Under the pieces are notes generated by a model. The model was given only the letters and a program-made list of their open reading frames with translations, searched no databases and was not told the origin of the DNA. Position numbers and translations under genes: made by a program. Below, piece after piece: positions 16,825-25,688 of a stretch of 64,000 nucleotides of DNA (positions are counted from its first letter, which is position 1; each line of letters starts with the position of its first letter). The stretch spans positions 1,778,501 through 1,842,500 of the forward strand of contig NZ_CABVGP010000001.1 in the NCBI RefSeq assembly GCF_902497555.1, read 5' to 3'. Source of the DNA: Amycolatopsis camponoti (GTDB lineage: Bacteria > Actinomycetota > Actinomycetes > Mycobacteriales > Pseudonocardiaceae).

Positions 16825-18741
16825 ATGACCGAGGTCGAACGGCACAGCTACGACGTGGTGGTGATCGGTGCCGGTGGCGCCGGTCTGCGCGCGGTGATCG
16901 AGGCCAGGGAACGTGGCTTCCGCGTAGCGGTCGTGTGCAAGTCCCTGTTCGGCAAGGCGCACACCGTGATGGCCGAGGGCGGCTGCGCGGCGTCGATGGG
17001 CAACGCCAACTCGAACGACAACTGGCAGGTCCACTTCCGCGACACCATGCGCGGCGGCAAGTTCCTCAACAACTGGCGGATGGCCGAGCTGCACGCCAAG
17101 GAGGCGCCCGACCGCGTCTGGGAGCTGGAGACCTACGGCGCGCTGTTCGACCGCACCGCCGACGGCCGGATCAGCCAGCGCAACTTCGGCGGGCACACCT
17201 ACCCGCGGCTGGCCCACGTCGGTGACCGCACCGGCCTCGAGCTGATCCGCACGATGCAGCAGAAGATCGTTTCGCTGCAGCAGGAGGACTTCGCCGAGAC
17301 CGGGGACTACGAAGCCAAGATCAAGGTCTTCGCCGAGTGCACGATCACCGAGCTGCTCACCACCGACGGCGCCATCGCCGGCGCGTTCGGCTACTGGCGC
17401 GAGAGCGGCCGGTTCATCCTGTTCGACGCGCCCGCGGTCGTGCTCGCGACCGGGGGCATCGGCAAGTCGTTCAAGGTGACGTCGAACTCGTGGGAGTACA
17501 CCGGGGACGGCCACGCGCTGGCCATGCGGGCCGGCGCGAACCTGATCAACATGGAGTTCGTCCAGTTCCACCCGACCGGGATGGTCTGGCCGCCGAGCGT
17601 CAAGGGCATCCTCGTCACCGAGGGTGTGCGCGGCGACGGCGGCGTGCTCAAGAACTCCGAGGGCAAGCGGTTCATGTTCGAGTACGTGCCCGAGGTCTTC
17701 AAGGGCCAGTACGCCGAAAGCGAAGAGGAAGCCGACCGCTGGTACGCCGACGCGGACAACAACCGGCGCACGCCGGACCTGCTGCCGCGCGACGAGGTGG
17801 CCCGCGCGATCAACTCCGAGGTCAAGGAGGGGCGCGGCTCCCCGCACGGCGGCGTCTTCCTCGACATCGCCAGCCGGCTGCCGACCGAGGAGATCAAGAA
17901 GCGGCTGCCGTCGATGTACCACCAGTTCAAGGAGCTGGCGGACGTCGACATCACGGCGGAGCCGATGGAGGTCGGCCCGACCTGCCACTACGTCATGGGC
18001 GGCATCGAGGTCGACCCGGACACGGCGGCGGCGAGCGTGCCCGGCCTGTTCGCGGCCGGCGAGTGCTCGGGCGGCATGCACGGGTCCAACCGGCTCGGCG
18101 GCAACTCGCTGTCCGACCTGCTGGTGTTCGGCCGCCGCGCGGGGCTCGGCGCCGCCGAGTACGTCAGTGGCCTGGCCGACCGGCCCGCGGTCGCGCAGTC
18201 CGATGTGGACGCGGCGGCGAAGATGGCGCTCGCGCCGTTCGACCCGCCCGAGGGCACCACGGCCGAGAACCCGTACACCCTCCACACCGAGCTGCAGCAG
18301 TCGATGAACGACCTCGTCGGCATCATCCGCAAGGCCGGCGAAATCGAGCAGGCGCTGGTCAAGCTGTCCGAGCTGCGGGAGCGGATCCTGCGCGTCACCG
18401 TGGAGGGGCACCGGCAGTTCAACCCCGGCTGGCACCTCGCGATCGACCTGCGCAACATGCTGATGGTCAGCGAGTGCGTCGCGAAGGCCGCGTTGACGCG
18501 CACCGAGAGCCGCGGCGGCCACACGCGCGACGACTTCCCGGGCATGGACGCCGAGTGGCGGCACAAGCTGCTGGTGTGCTCGGCGTCGGAGGGGGACAAC
18601 CCCGTCGTCCCGAACGTCGACGTCGTGGTGAAGGAGCAGGTGCCGCTGCGGCAGGACCTGCTGGAGCTGTTCGAGTTCGGCGAGCTCGGGAAGTACTACA
18701 CCGACCACGAGCTCGAGGCGCACCCCGGGAGCAAGGCATGA
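16825..18741 (+). CDS. sdhA: Succinate dehydrogenase flavoprotein subunit
   Basis: A 638-residue FAD subunit that oxidises succinate to fumarate. The dinucleotide loop VVIGAGGAGLRAVIEA is at the N-terminus, the histidine of covalent FAD attachment is in KAHTVMAEGG, and the active-site arginine region lies around GGIEVDPDTAAAS and HGSNRLGGNSLSDLLVFG. A GAGGTGG site precedes the ATG. It matches the length and order of the mycobacterial Sdh1 flavoprotein. Confidence 0.97.
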   Translation: MTEVERHSYDVVVIGAGGAGLRAVIEARERGFRVAVVCKSLFGKAHTVMAEGGCAASMGNANSNDNWQVHFRDTMRGGKFLNNWRMAELHAKEAPDRVWELETYGALFDRTADGRISQRNFGGHTYPRLAHVGDRTGLELIRTMQQKIVSLQQEDFAETGDYEAKIKVFAECTITELLTTDGAIAGAFGYWRESGRFILFDAPAVVLATGGIGKSFKVTSNSWEYTGDGHALAMRAGANLINMEFVQFHPTGMVWPPSVKGILVTEGVRGDGGVLKNSEGKRFMFEYVPEVFKGQYAESEEEADRWYADADNNRRTPDLLPRDEVARAINSEVKEGRGSPHGGVFLDIASRLPTEEIKKRLPSMYHQFKELADVDITAEPMEVGPTCHYVMGGIEVDPDTAAASVPGLFAAGECSGGMHGSNRLGGNSLSDLLVFGRRAGLGAAEYVSGLADRPAVAQSDVDAAAKMALAPFDPPEGTTAENPYTLHTELQQSMNDLVGIIRKAGEIEQALVKLSELRERILRVTVEGHRQFNPGWHLAIDLRNMLMVSECVAKAALTRTESRGGHTRDDFPGMDAEWRHKLLVCSASEGDNPVVPNVDVVVKEQVPLRQDLLELFEFGELGKYYTDHELEAHPGSKA

Positions 18742-18814
18742 GCGAGCTTGCGAGTGAATCATTCAACACAGCGTTTCCGGCTCAGGCGGCACCGAGCGCT
18801 GGCGAGGTGTGCGC

Positions 18815-19567
18815 ATGAGTTACAAGGCGAGTTTCCGCGTCTGGCGCGGCGACGACACGGGCGGCGAGCTGCAGGACTTCACGGTGGAGGTGAACGAGGG
18901 CGAGGTCGTCCTCGACATCATCCACCGGCTGCAGGCCACCCAGGCGTCGGACCTCGCGGTGCGCTGGAACTGCAAGGCGGGCAAGTGCGGCTCGTGCTCG
19001 GCGGAGATCAACGGCAAGCCGCGGCTGCTGTGCATGACGCGGATGTCGACGTTCACCGAGGAAGAGGTGATCACGGTGACGCCGATGCGGACGTTCCCGG
19101 TGATCCGCGACCTGGTGACCGACGTGTCCTTCAACTACACGAAGGCGCGGGAGATCCCGTCGTTCACCCCGCCCGCGGACTTGAAGCCCGGTGAGTACCG
19201 GATGCAGCAGGTGGACGTCGAGCGGTCGCAGGAGTTCCGGAAGTGCATCGAGTGCTTCCTGTGCCAGAACACCTGCCACGTGGTCCGCGACCACGAGGAG
19301 AACAAGGAAGCCTTCGCGGGGCCGCGGTACCTGATGCGCATCGCCGAGCTGGAGATGCACCCGCTCGACGTCGCGGACCGGCGTGACGCGGCGCAGGAGG
19401 AGCACGGCCTCGGCTACTGCAACATCACCAAGTGCTGCAGCGAGGTGTGCCCGGAAGGCATCCACATCACCGACAACGCGCTCATCCCGATGAAGGAGCG
19501 CGTCGCCGACCGCAAGTACGACCCGATCGTGTGGCTGGGCAACAAGCTCTTCCGCCGGGACAAGTGA
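18815..19567 (+). CDS. sdhB: Succinate dehydrogenase iron-sulfur subunit
   Basis: A 250-residue iron-sulfur subunit that carries electrons from FAD to the membrane anchor. The [2Fe-2S] motif CKAGKCGSC with a distal LLC, and the bacterial-ferredoxin type motifs CIECFLCQNTC and CCSEVCPEGI, are present. ATG 18815 was preferred over GTG 18809 since GAGG lies 7 nt ahead. A perfect terminator follows 12 bp after the stop. Confidence 0.96.
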   Translation: MSYKASFRVWRGDDTGGELQDFTVEVNEGEVVLDIIHRLQATQASDLAVRWNCKAGKCGSCSAEINGKPRLLCMTRMSTFTEEEVITVTPMRTFPVIRDLVTDVSFNYTKAREIPSFTPPADLKPGEYRMQQVDVERSQEFRKCIECFLCQNTCHVVRDHEENKEAFAGPRYLMRIAELEMHPLDVADRRDAAQEEHGLGYCNITKCCSEVCPEGIHITDNALIPMKERVADRKYDPIVWLGNKLFRRDK

Positions 19568-19579
19568 CGGGTTTTCTTC

Positions 19580-19620
19580 AGACGCTCGCGAACCGCGCTA
19601 GAGGCGGTTCGCGAGCGTCT
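19580..19620 (+). terminator. Strong terminator of the sdh operon
   Basis: The 17-nt arms AGACGCTCGCGAACCGC (19580-19596) and its exact complement (19604-19620) enclose a 7-nt loop, followed by TTCCTC. It is the strongest hairpin in the window and closes the sdh operon before the amidohydrolase gene. Confidence 0.9.
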
Positions 19621-19646
19621 TTCCTCAGCTACTGCAAGGAACTCGC

Positions 19647-20771
19647 GTGACGCTGCTCGCCGGGGCGCGCGTGTTCGATCCCGAAACCGGTGAGACGACT
19701 CGTGCCGACGTCCGGCTCGACGGCGAACGGATCGCCGAAGTCGGGCCCGGTCTCGACGGCGACCAGCGTGTCGACTGTTCCGGCGGCCTGCTGATCCCCG
19801 GGCTCATCGACTGCCACGTGCACGTCGCGTTCCGGCGGCCCGAGCCGTTGCCGCGCAGCGCCCGGATTCTCGAGGCCGTGCCGGTGTTGCGGGGGTTGCT
19901 GGCGCGGGGGATCACGACCGTGCGGGACGCGTGGGGCGCCGACGCCGGGTTCAAGCACGCGCTGGCCCAGGGGTGGATTTCCGGGCCGGACCTGCTGGTC
20001 AGCCTGCGCCAGCTGGGGCCGACCGGTGGGCTCGGCGACACGTGGGACCCGGCCGCGGGCGCCGTCGACAACTACGGCGACCCGTCGCTGCCGGACCCGC
20101 TGTTCGACGGGCCGGACGCCGCCCGCGCGGCCGTCCGCCGGATGGTGCGCGCGGGCGCCGACTGGATCAAGGTCGGCGCGAGTGGCTCGATGCGGGCGGT
20201 CCGCGCGGGCGTGGACGTCCGCCCGACCGATGCCGAGCTTGCCGCCGTGGTCGACGAGGCCGGCCGCTGCGGCCGCGATGTCCTGGCCCACGCGCACACG
20301 TCGGCGGCGGTGGTGTCGGCGGCCCGCGCCGGCGCGCGCAGCATCGAGCACGGCACGTTCCTCGAGGACGACGCCGTCGCGGCCCTCGCGAACGCCTGGT
20401 ACGTGCCGACGCTCTCGCCGATGAGCGACACCGAGTTCGCCGGCACGCACCGGCGTTCGCTGCGCCTCGCGGTGGAGGCGGGCGTCCGGATCGCCGCCGG
20501 GTCCGACCTCGCCCCGCGTCCCCATGTCGACTTGACGACCGAGCTGCGCCTGCTGGCCGCGGTCCTCGGTGACGCGGCGGCCCTGAAGGCAGCCACGTCC
20601 GAGGCCGCCCGCCTGCTCCGGCTCGACGGCGACCGGGGTCGCATCGAGTCGGGCCTGCGCGCGGACCTCGTGCTGCTCGACGGCACAGACCTGGACGTGA
20701 CGGATCTGCCCGGCCGGGTCCGGGCCGTCTGGCACGATGGCGAACGGGCCGGTGCGCTCACTTCGCCATGA
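19647..20771 (+). CDS. Amidohydrolase (imidazolonepropionase-like, metal-dependent)
   Basis: A 374-residue cyclic amidohydrolase. Metal ligands are visible: HVH in IDCHVHVAF, the lysine in DWIKVGASGS, HAHTS, EHGTF and the aspartate in AAGSDLAPRP. The C-terminal ADLVLLDG strand completes the composite beta-sandwich. The family includes prolidase-like and arylamidase-like hydrolases; the substrate cannot be read from sequence. GTG 19647 has an AAGGA site nearby. Its last 14 bases overlap the convergent XRE gene. Confidence 0.85.
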   Translation: MTLLAGARVFDPETGETTRADVRLDGERIAEVGPGLDGDQRVDCSGGLLIPGLIDCHVHVAFRRPEPLPRSARILEAVPVLRGLLARGITTVRDAWGADAGFKHALAQGWISGPDLLVSLRQLGPTGGLGDTWDPAAGAVDNYGDPSLPDPLFDGPDAARAAVRRMVRAGADWIKVGASGSMRAVRAGVDVRPTDAELAAVVDEAGRCGRDVLAHAHTSAAVVSAARAGARSIEHGTFLEDDAVAALANAWYVPTLSPMSDTEFAGTHRRSLRLAVEAGVRIAAGSDLAPRPHVDLTTELRLLAAVLGDAAALKAATSEAARLLRLDGDRGRIESGLRADLVLLDGTDLDVTDLPGRVRAVWHDGERAGALTSP

Positions 20772-21609
20772 GATCGAACTCCTCGGCCAGCCGGACCAGG
20801 AACTCCCGCGACTCTCGTTCGGGCAGGGCGACTTGTTCCAGACGCGTGCGCAGGACGTAGAACGCTTCGACAGCCATGCGTTCGTCGATGAACAACCCGG
20901 CGGCGAAGGTCTCTTCGTAGGCCACCGGCGGGTGTTCGGCGAACTCGAGGATCGTGAACCGGCTGCCGACCAGGTGGTACGGCGGCGCGGACGCGGGGAC
21001 GACCCGGATCGTGCAGTGCGGAAGGTTGGTGGCCAGCACCAGGTACTGCAGCTGTTCGTGCATCAGCGCGGGGTCGCGCAGGATCGATCGCAAGGTGTGC
21101 TCGTAGACGAAGTAGAGGCACTGCGGTGGGTTCCGGCGCTGCAGCAGCTGTTGCCGATCGATCCTGGCCTGCATGAGCAGCTTCAGCCGGTCCGTGGTGT
21201 ACCGCCCGGACATTTCGTAGACGGTGCGGACGTAGTCTTCGGTCTGGAGCATGCCGGGCAGGGCCAGCGGGCTGTTGGAGATCACTGCGGTCGCCAGGTT
21301 TTCCTGGATGATGAGGGACTTCGCCGGGTCGACGAGCGGGTCGAAGTACGGCCGCACCCAGTACAGCTCGCTCGGCGGCCGGGTCAGGTGCAGCAGCCGC
21401 TCGCGTTCCGCGGCCTCGGTTCCGCAGTGCGCGAGGTAGATCGCCGCGTCGATCGGCGAGATCCGGCGGCCGTTCTCCCAGCCGGACACCTTCGACGCCG
21501 ACCAGTGGGCTCGCCGGGCGACCTCACGCAGCGACATCTGCTTCGCCTCGCGCTGGGACTTCAGTTCGACGCCCATCTCCCGGGTGCGCACCGTGCTCTT
21601 TTCGGTCAT
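20758..21609 (-). CDS. XRE-family regulator with DUF5753 sensor domain
   Basis: A 283-residue regulator of the large actinobacterial class typified by an N-terminal helix-turn-helix (SLREVARRAHWSASKVSGWENG, in two parts SLREVARRAH and ASKVSGWENG) and a DUF5753 C-terminal region (PGMLQTEDYVRTV, RIDRQQLLQRR, IRVVPAS). These genes usually stand next to a DUF397 protein; none is seen here. A -10 element TAGCGT (21616-21621) lies six bases before the ATG, so the transcript is likely leaderless. Heptamer repeats upstream (21712-21755) may be its own operator. Targets unknown. Confidence 0.88.
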   Translation of the reverse strand: MTEKSTVRTREMGVELKSQREAKQMSLREVARRAHWSASKVSGWENGRRISPIDAAIYLAHCGTEAAERERLLHLTRPPSELYWVRPYFDPLVDPAKSLIIQENLATAVISNSPLALPGMLQTEDYVRTVYEMSGRYTTDRLKLLMQARIDRQQLLQRRNPPQCLYFVYEHTLRSILRDPALMHEQLQYLVLATNLPHCTIRVVPASAPPYHLVGSRFTILEFAEHPPVAYEETFAAGLFIDERMAVEAFYVLRTRLEQVALPERESREFLVRLAEEFDLMAK

Positions 21610-21711
21610 GCCCGCACGCTAAAGGCAACCACCGACAAAATGTCCTCTGCCGCGCAGGGGTTCACCGGAACGGATGTTGCTGTTCTGCCTGTGCGACAAC
21701 GGATTCCGCTC

Positions 21712-21755
21712 GCGAAGCGCTGCGAAGCAGCTTCGCAAAATGAAGCGCGCTTCGC
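21712..21755. promoter_or_regulatory. Cluster of four GCGAAGC heptamers
   Basis: GCGAAGC occurs at 21712-21718 and 21722-21728, and its complement GCTTCGC at 21730-21736 and 21749-21755; the middle two make the palindrome TGCGAAG-CAG-CTTCGCA. A second palindrome GAAGCGCGCTTC is at 21742-21753. The cluster lies 100-150 bp upstream of the XRE gene and suggests a multi-site operator. Confidence 0.5.
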
Positions 21756-21765
21756 ACCAATAGTA

Positions 21766-21890
21766 AGCCACGCTGGCGTTCACGACGTTCATTCCCGGAA
21801 TCGAACTGAGCCGGCGGTGCCGTCTCGCCGCTCGCGGACTGGACGCCAAGTTCAACGAGGGTGCCGTCTTCCTGCCGGCGGCAGCGGATC
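21766..21890 (+). pseudogene. Possible remnant of a DUF4037 gene start
   Basis: One frame reads TFIPGIELSRR, which resembles the opening of DUF4037 proteins (FIPGLELSRRFYxEAVRPLLD). After this the match continues only in a shifted frame (GAVSPLAD). About 30 codons at most remain and there is no start codon. It is probably a decayed gene fragment, but chance resemblance cannot be excluded. The rest of the 328-bp gap shows no gene. Confidence 0.25.
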
Positions 21891-21937
21891 GGCCGTCGGG
21901 CACCGCGACCTCACCCGCGCGGTGGTTGACTGCGCGC

Positions 21938-22627
21938 ATGACTGAACCGAAACCGCGGGACCTCGCCGCCCTGCTGCTGACGCTGACCGTCGTGACCGGG
22001 GTCGTCGACGCCGTCAGCTTCCTCGGGCTGGGCCGGGTGTTCGTGGCCAACATGACCGGGAACGTCGTCTTCCTCGGGTTCGCGGCGGCGGGGGAGTCGA
22101 CGCTGTCGGTGCTCGCGTCGCTGACCGCGGTGCTCGCGTTCCTGGCGGGCGCGCTCGCCGGCGGGCGGCTGGCCCGGCGCGAGGACGACTACGACGCCCT
22201 CCGCCAGGCGACCGCGGTCCAGGCGGCGCTGATCGCCGTGGCGGTCGGGCTGTCGGCGACCCTCGGCAACGGCACCCGGCTGGGCAGCGAGCTGCTGATC
22301 GTCGTCCTGGGCGTGGCGATGGGCCTGCAGAACGCGGCGGTCCGCCGGATCGGCGCGCCCGACCTGACGACGACGGTCTTGACCATGACGCTGACAGGCT
22401 TCGCGGCCGATTCGAAGGCGGCCGGCGGCGCGGGGTCGCACCCGGTCCGGAAGGTCGCCGCGGTGGGCGCGATGCTGGTGGGCGCCTTCGCGGGCGGGCT
22501 GCTGCAGCTGCACGTCGCCATGTGGACCGCGCTCGCGCTGGCCCTGGCGCTCGTCCTCGGGGTGCTGGCCGTGCTGCAGGTCGGCCGGGGCCGTAACAAG
22601 CCGGCGACCGGAAGCGACTCCGCCTGA
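21938..22627 (+). CDS. DUF1275 (YoaK-like) membrane protein
   Basis: A 229-residue integral membrane protein with about six hydrophobic segments. The DUF1275 hallmarks VDAVSFLGLGRVFVANMTGN and GMGLQNA-type AMGLQNAAVRRIG are present. The family is widespread and uncharacterised; a transport role is presumed. ATG 21938 is taken; a TTG four codons earlier is in frame. Nothing in the neighbourhood explains its task. Confidence 0.88.
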   Translation: MTEPKPRDLAALLLTLTVVTGVVDAVSFLGLGRVFVANMTGNVVFLGFAAAGESTLSVLASLTAVLAFLAGALAGGRLARREDDYDALRQATAVQAALIAVAVGLSATLGNGTRLGSELLIVVLGVAMGLQNAAVRRIGAPDLTTTVLTMTLTGFAADSKAAGGAGSHPVRKVAAVGAMLVGAFAGGLLQLHVAMWTALALALALVLGVLAVLQVGRGRNKPATGSDSA

Positions 22628-22653
22628 CGTCAGGTGATCTCGGGGAGGCGTCG

Positions 22654-23919
22654 ATGTTCGGTGGGCGGAAACGGCAGGAAGAGCTCGAAGCCGCGCAACG
22701 GGAAAACCTGTTCCTGCGCGGGGAACTGCAGCGACTGGGCGCGCTCGGCTCGGTCGGGGTGCAGCAGGAGATCGCCGCTCTGACGCAGCGGTTCCACGCG
22801 GACCAGGCTCGCTATCAGCAGGAGACTTCGGCCATGAACGCCGAGTCCACCCGGCTGCGGGCGCAGCTGGCCACCTTGCGGGCGGAGGTGGTGGAGACCG
22901 ACGACGCCAGGCTGATGCAGGAGGTCGGGGTCTACCAGTACCGGCACGTGCTGGCCGACGCCGAGGCCTACAAGGCCGAGCTCGAACGGCTCAAGGCCAC
23001 CATGAAGGACATGACCCGGGCGAAGTCGGCCGTCGAAGCGTCCAGCAGCTTCCACTACAACAACTCCCTCGCCCAGGGGCGCAAGTTCGTCGGCGAACTG
23101 TCGAAGCTGATGCTCCGGGCTTACAACGCGGAGGCCGAGAACTGCGTCCGCGTGCTCAAGGCGGGCAATCTCGCGTCGGCGGTCAAACGGCTGGAGACCG
23201 CGGTCCGGACGATCGAAAAGCTGGGAACCATGGCGTCGATCCGGATCAGCCCGGCCTACCACGCGATGCGCATCCGCGAACTCGAGCTCACCGCCGACTA
23301 CCTGGCGAAGAAGCAGCAGGAGAAAGAGGACGAACGGGAGCGGCGCGCGGTCCTCCGCGAGGAGCAGAAGGCACTGCAGGAGTACCGGCGGGAGCAGGAA
23401 CGCCTGCTCAAGGAACAAGGCCACTACCGGAACGCCATCGCGGCCCTGCGGGCCAAGGGCGACTGGGAAGGCGCGACCGACCTCGAGCGGAAGCTGGCCG
23501 AGATCGAAGCCGCGCTGAACGGGCTCGAGGAACGGCAGGCCAACATCCGGGCCGGCTACGTCTACGTGATCAGCAACATCGGCTCCTTCGGGCCGGAGGT
23601 CGTCAAGATCGGGATGACCCGGCGGCTCGAGCCGATGGACCGGGTGCGCGAGCTCGGCGACGCGTCGGTGCCCTTCCGGTTCGACGTGCACGCCCTGTTC
23701 TTCTCGCAGGACGCGGTCGGGATCGAACACCAGCTCCACACGAAGCTGGAGGCGCGGCGGCTCAACCGGGTCAACCGCCGGCGCGAGTACTTCCGGTGCA
23801 CTCCGGCGGAGGTCAAGGCGCTCCTGCACGACCTCGCCGGGAACCTCCTCGACTACCGGGACGAACCCGAGGCGTTCGAGTACCGCCAGAGCCAGAGTGT
23901 GGCGACCCCGGCGGCGTAG
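22654..23919 (+). CDS. Coiled-coil DUF4041 protein with C-terminal GIY-YIG-like (T5orf172/Mug113) domain
   Basis: A 421-residue protein. Residues 1-130 and about 215-300 are strongly charged coiled coil. The middle (AYNAEAENCVRVLKAGNLASA) matches the DUF4041 style. The last ~120 residues are a GIY-YIG-fold domain of the T5orf172/Mug113 group: YVYVISNIG, VVKIGMTRRLEP, RVRELGDASVPF and HQLHTKLEARRLN, with R, H and E in place for catalysis. Proteins of this design occur in phages, mobile elements and bacterial genomes and are thought to cut DNA. ATG 22654 follows the DUF1275 stop by 26 bp. A defence or anti-plasmid function is possible but not shown. Confidence 0.8.
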   Translation: MFGGRKRQEELEAAQRENLFLRGELQRLGALGSVGVQQEIAALTQRFHADQARYQQETSAMNAESTRLRAQLATLRAEVVETDDARLMQEVGVYQYRHVLADAEAYKAELERLKATMKDMTRAKSAVEASSSFHYNNSLAQGRKFVGELSKLMLRAYNAEAENCVRVLKAGNLASAVKRLETAVRTIEKLGTMASIRISPAYHAMRIRELELTADYLAKKQQEKEDERERRAVLREEQKALQEYRREQERLLKEQGHYRNAIAALRAKGDWEGATDLERKLAEIEAALNGLEERQANIRAGYVYVISNIGSFGPEVVKIGMTRRLEPMDRVRELGDASVPFRFDVHALFFSQDAVGIEHQLHTKLEARRLNRVNRRREYFRCTPAEVKALLHDLAGNLLDYRDEPEAFEYRQSQSVATPAA

Positions 23920-23926
23920 GTACAGG

Positions 23927-24664
23927 TCAGCCGAGGGAACGGCCGCCGTCGACGAGGAGGCGCTGGCCCGTCAGGAAGCCCGCCTCCTCCGATGCGAAGA
24001 AGCTCACCGCCGCCGCGACGTCGTCGGGCGTGCCCAAGCGGGCCGCCGGGACCGAGGCCCGGTACTCCTCGCGCTCCGCTGCCGGGACCTCCGCGTGGCG
24101 CTCGACCGGGATGAACCCCGGTGCCACCGTGTTCACCGTGATGCCGTCCGGGGCCAGCTCGCGGGCCCACGCCCGGGCCAGGCCGATCTGGGCGCTCTTG
24201 GCCGTCGCGTACGCCGAACGGCCGGGTGGCGGGCGGTCCGCCACCTCCGAGTCGAGGTGGACGATGCGGCCGTAGCGGCGGGCCCGCATCCCCGGCAGCA
24301 CCGCGTGGCCGAGCAGGACCGGCGAGCGCACGAAGAAGTCGAGCTGGGCCAGGTGGTCCGGCCAATCCACTTGGGACACCGGTGCCTCGGGCTGCGGTCC
24401 GGTCGCGTTGAACACCAGCACCGTGATCGGGCCCAGCAACGCCGTGACCGCGTCGACCAGCTCGCCGACCTGGCGCCGGTCGGTGACGTCCGCGGCGAAC
24501 GCCGCCGCCCGGCCGCCTTCGGCGAGGATGCCCTCGGCGGACGTCTTGAGGTCGGCGTCGTCGTGGTGGCCGTTGACCGCGACGGCGAACCCGTCGCGCG
24601 CCAGTCTGCGCGCGACCGCCCGGCCGAGGCCGCGGGAACTGCCGGTCACCAGTGCGACACCCAT
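23927..24664 (-). CDS. Short-chain dehydrogenase/reductase
   Basis: A 245-residue classical SDR. The cofactor loop TGSSRGLGRAV follows MGVALV at the N-terminus, the FNATG motif replaces NAG, the catalytic serine is in HLDSEVAD, and YATAK supplies tyrosine and lysine (YxxxK). FabG-like reductases share this length; the substrate is not deducible. ATG 24664 is preceded by -10 TAGCGT (24672-24677) at seven bases and no ribosome site, hence probably leaderless. It converges on the GIY-YIG gene. Confidence 0.88.
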   Translation of the reverse strand: MGVALVTGSSRGLGRAVARRLARDGFAVAVNGHHDDADLKTSAEGILAEGGRAAAFAADVTDRRQVGELVDAVTALLGPITVLVFNATGPQPEAPVSQVDWPDHLAQLDFFVRSPVLLGHAVLPGMRARRYGRIVHLDSEVADRPPPGRSAYATAKSAQIGLARAWARELAPDGITVNTVAPGFIPVERHAEVPAAEREEYRASVPAARLGTPDDVAAAVSFFASEEAGFLTGQRLLVDGGRSLG

Positions 24665-24730
24665 GCGTCCGACGCTAGGGGAGACCCCCGGGTACGACAA
24701 CCCCGGCGACCCCCGATCGGGCAAAAGAAA

Positions 24731-24763
24731 AGCGGGTGAGTGCGATATGCGCACTCACCCGCT
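24731..24763 (-). terminator. Rho-independent terminator of gluABCD
   Basis: Perfect 14-nt arms AGCGGGTGAGTGCG and CGCACTCACCCGCT surround a 5-nt loop; on the minus strand the stem is followed by TTTCTTTTGC, a true T-rich tail. It lies 16 bp behind the gluD stop. Confidence 0.92.
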
Positions 24764-24779
24764 TCCGATGACCGGGGGA

Positions 24780-25688
24780 TCAGGCCGAGCTGTTCCCGGT
24801 GTTGAAGTCGGTCGCCGCCGTCACCGCCGCCGGCGGCCCTTCCAGCGGCTTCGCGCCCCGAGGGGCCTTCTTCCGCCGCGACAGCTTGCGCTCCAGGTAC
24901 GAGGCGAACCACGACAGGATCAGGTTGAGCGTGATGAAGATGATCGCGATGACGATCAGCGTCGGGATCGTGTTGTTGAAGTTGCCGGTGATCGGCCCGG
25001 AACCGCGGATCAGCTCGTCGTAGCCGATGGTCAGCTGACCCGCGAGCGCGGTGTCCTTCAGGATGACCACCAGCTGGCTGACCAGCGCGGGCAGCATCAG
25101 CGTGACCGCCTGGGGCAGCAGGATGCTGACCATCGTCTGGGTCTTGCGCAGGCCGAGCGCCGACGCGGCTTCGGTCTGTCCCTTCGGGAGGGACAGGATG
25201 CCCGCCCGGAACACCTCCGCCATCACCGAGCCGTTGTAGAGCACGAGGCCCGTGACGGCGGCGAACAGCGGGCGGGTGTCCGCCTCGATCGGGGTGTAGT
25301 ACGCGTACAGCGCCGCGCCGAACACCATCAGCAGCAGCACCGGGATGGCGCGGAAGAACTCGACCACGGCGCCGACCGGGATCCGGACCCACTTGTGCTG
25401 GGACAGCCGGCCGATGCCCAGCAACGCGCCGATCGGCAGCGCGATCACGATGGACAGCGCCGCGGCCTTCAGCGTGTTCAGCAGGCCCGGCAGCAGGAAC
25501 TGCGTCCAGGTCGACCCCTCGATGAAGGGCTTCCAGAGCGCGCCGGCCCACTGGCCCTTCTCGTCGAAGCCGTTGTAGACGAACCACGCCACCAGGAGCA
25601 GCACCAGCCCGAACAGCACGGTGTAGATCCAGTTGCGGGCGCGGGCCTTCGGGCCGGGTGCGTCGTAGAGGACGGTCTGCGTGCTCAT
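24780..25688 (-). CDS. gluD: Glutamate ABC transporter permease GluD
   Basis: A 302-residue inner-membrane permease of the polar amino acid (HisMQ) class. The coupling EAA-type loop EAASALGLRKTQTMVSILLPQA that contacts the ATPase is seen in the second half, and there are about five or six membrane segments. The ATG at 25688 overlaps the gluC stop (ATGA). The C-terminal tail is cytoplasmic and basic. Last gene of gluABCD, before the terminator. Confidence 0.92.
   Translation of the reverse strand: MSTQTVLYDAPGPKARARNWIYTVLFGLVLLLVAWFVYNGFDEKGQWAGALWKPFIEGSTWTQFLLPGLLNTLKAAALSIVIALPIGALLGIGRLSQHKWVRIPVGAVVEFFRAIPVLLLMVFGAALYAYYTPIEADTRPLFAAVTGLVLYNGSVMAEVFRAGILSLPKGQTEAASALGLRKTQTMVSILLPQAVTLMLPALVSQLVVILKDTALAGQLTIGYDELIRGSGPITGNFNNTIPTLIVIAIIFITLNLILSWFASYLERKLSRRKKAPRGAKPLEGPPAAVTAATDFNTGNSSA

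Noticed and set aside
16038..17225. Plus-strand arginine/histidine-rich frame through the sdh membrane anchor and sdhA
   Set aside because: Shadow in another frame of two well-supported genes.
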